From: Patescibacteria group bacterium
GTDB taxonomy: Bacteria > Patescibacteriota > Microgenomatia > UBA10105 > UBA927
Direction: 5' to 3'
Length of the DNA stretch: 44,458 nt
NCBI GenBank assembly: GCA_023379025.1
Contig: JAMCTH010000004.1
Location: forward strand, 83,740 to 128,197
Shown: positions 43,759 through 44,458 of the stretch, piece after piece
Numbering within the stretch: position 1 is the first letter of the stretch
How the letters are laid out: every line of letters starts with the position of its first letter
Notes under the pieces: model-generated
Databases searched by the model: none
Seen by the model: only the letters and a program-made list of their open reading frames with translations
What the model was told of the DNA's origin: nothing
Position numbers and translations under genes: made by a program

Positions 43759-44458
43759 ATGAAAAATCTGCCTGAACATATTGAACGCTACCTGTCCGGA
43801 CTTGCTGCGTCCGGCGTAGCACCCGCCACCGTTGAGCGCAAACGATCATCGCTCAAAAAATTTTCGCAATGGTACGGGGGAAAATTCGGCCTCCCCCTGC
43901 TTCCTCCGGTACCCCTTCTGCCAAAAGCACCTCCGGCAATACCACAACCGGAACCGCCCATCCCTGTTAAACCATATCTCAATGATTCAGAACCCATCAG
44001 TTCACCGGATACGTTTGTCGTTCCCCCGCCCCCCGCACCGGCAGTATCGGATGTCCCGGATATTGTTTCCGCACAGAAAGCACGTTTTTCATCTTCCCTC
44101 CTGGAAAAATTGACTACACCGCAGGGCCTCGGCATGGTTGCGCTTCTGCTGTTGTTTCTCTCCGGAGGTATTTTTCTGCAGATTGTCGGAATCAACCGTG
44201 GTGCACAACAACCGCTCTTTTCCCGCGCGGCGGGCCCGCTCATAACGACAGAGGGGCTCGCGCTTGGCCCTTCCGCCTCCCAAGTCGGTGCGGTCCTGGG
44301 AGCAACCGGGGCAACCGGGGCAACGGGAGGAACGGGCCAGGCCGGACCCACGGGAACGACCGGAGGAACCGGAGCAACCGGGCAAGCCGGGCCGACCGGC
44401 AGTACCGGCACAACCGGGGCAACCGGAGCAACCGGTGTCCTTGGGGCAACCGGGCCGA
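43759..44458 (+). CDS. Core-binding-domain / Pro-rich linker / TM / collagen-like repeat protein, 3' end cut by window edge
   Basis: Manual translation [44 protein letters not shown]...[23 protein letters not shown]...[21 protein letters not shown]...[46 protein letters not shown]; no stop to window end; missing from ORF track. Confidence 0.85.
   Translation, partial: MKNLPEHIERYLSGLAASGVAPATVERKRSSLKKFSQWYGGKFGLPLLPPVPLLPKAPPAIPQPEPPIPVKPYLNDSEPISSPDTFVVPPPPAPAVSDVPDIVSAQKARFSSSLLEKLTTPQGLGMVALLLLFLSGGIFLQIVGINRGAQQPLFSRAAGPLITTEGLALGPSASQVGAVLGATGATGATGGTGQAGPTGTTGGTGATGQAGPTGSTGTTGATGATGVLGATGP

Noticed and set aside
43788-44449. Minus-strand ORFs of 207, 98 and 69 aa across the collagen-like region
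   Set aside because: Repeat-coded mirror frames ([14 protein letters not shown]...); the plus strand has TM and domain structure.
43981-44458. Tandem Gly-X-Thr-coding repeats as a CRISPR-like or minisatellite array
   Set aside because: The period matches in-frame collagen-like triplets; no constant-length spacers.

Overview
The window looks like a chromosome segment from a candidate-phyla-radiation-like bacterium (an inference from gene content and style; no marker phylogeny was run). Housekeeping genes: wecG/tagA (partial), mreB, maf, ndk, lepA, argS, leuS, a comEA/comEC/MBL competence cluster, two tRNAs, an M16 peptidase and a sortase with an LPVAG substrate. Between them lie many orphan and decaying genes. 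Strongest signals: (1) short-period repeat islands inserted in frame into essential genes (lepA x3, argS x4, wecG, leuS, mreB, a 1253-aa membrane protein), with relatives in intergenic DNA; (2) a RAYT/IS200-like transposase flanked by two identical 29-nt palindromes, with two more REP-like copies 5-7 kb away, two of the four copies abutting 5'-truncated gene remnants; (3) a tandem set of divergent phosphoribosyltransferase-like paralogs alternating with a second family; (4) recombinase core-binding (SAM-like) domains without a catalytic domain, one of them fused through a TM helix to a collagen-like Gly-X-Thr repeat; (5) a hicBA toxin-antitoxin module bracketed by 43-nt imperfect direct repeats inside an accessory segment; (6) an unusually high load of frameshifted gene fossils. 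All calls come from reading the sequence and ORF translations; no database search was possible.
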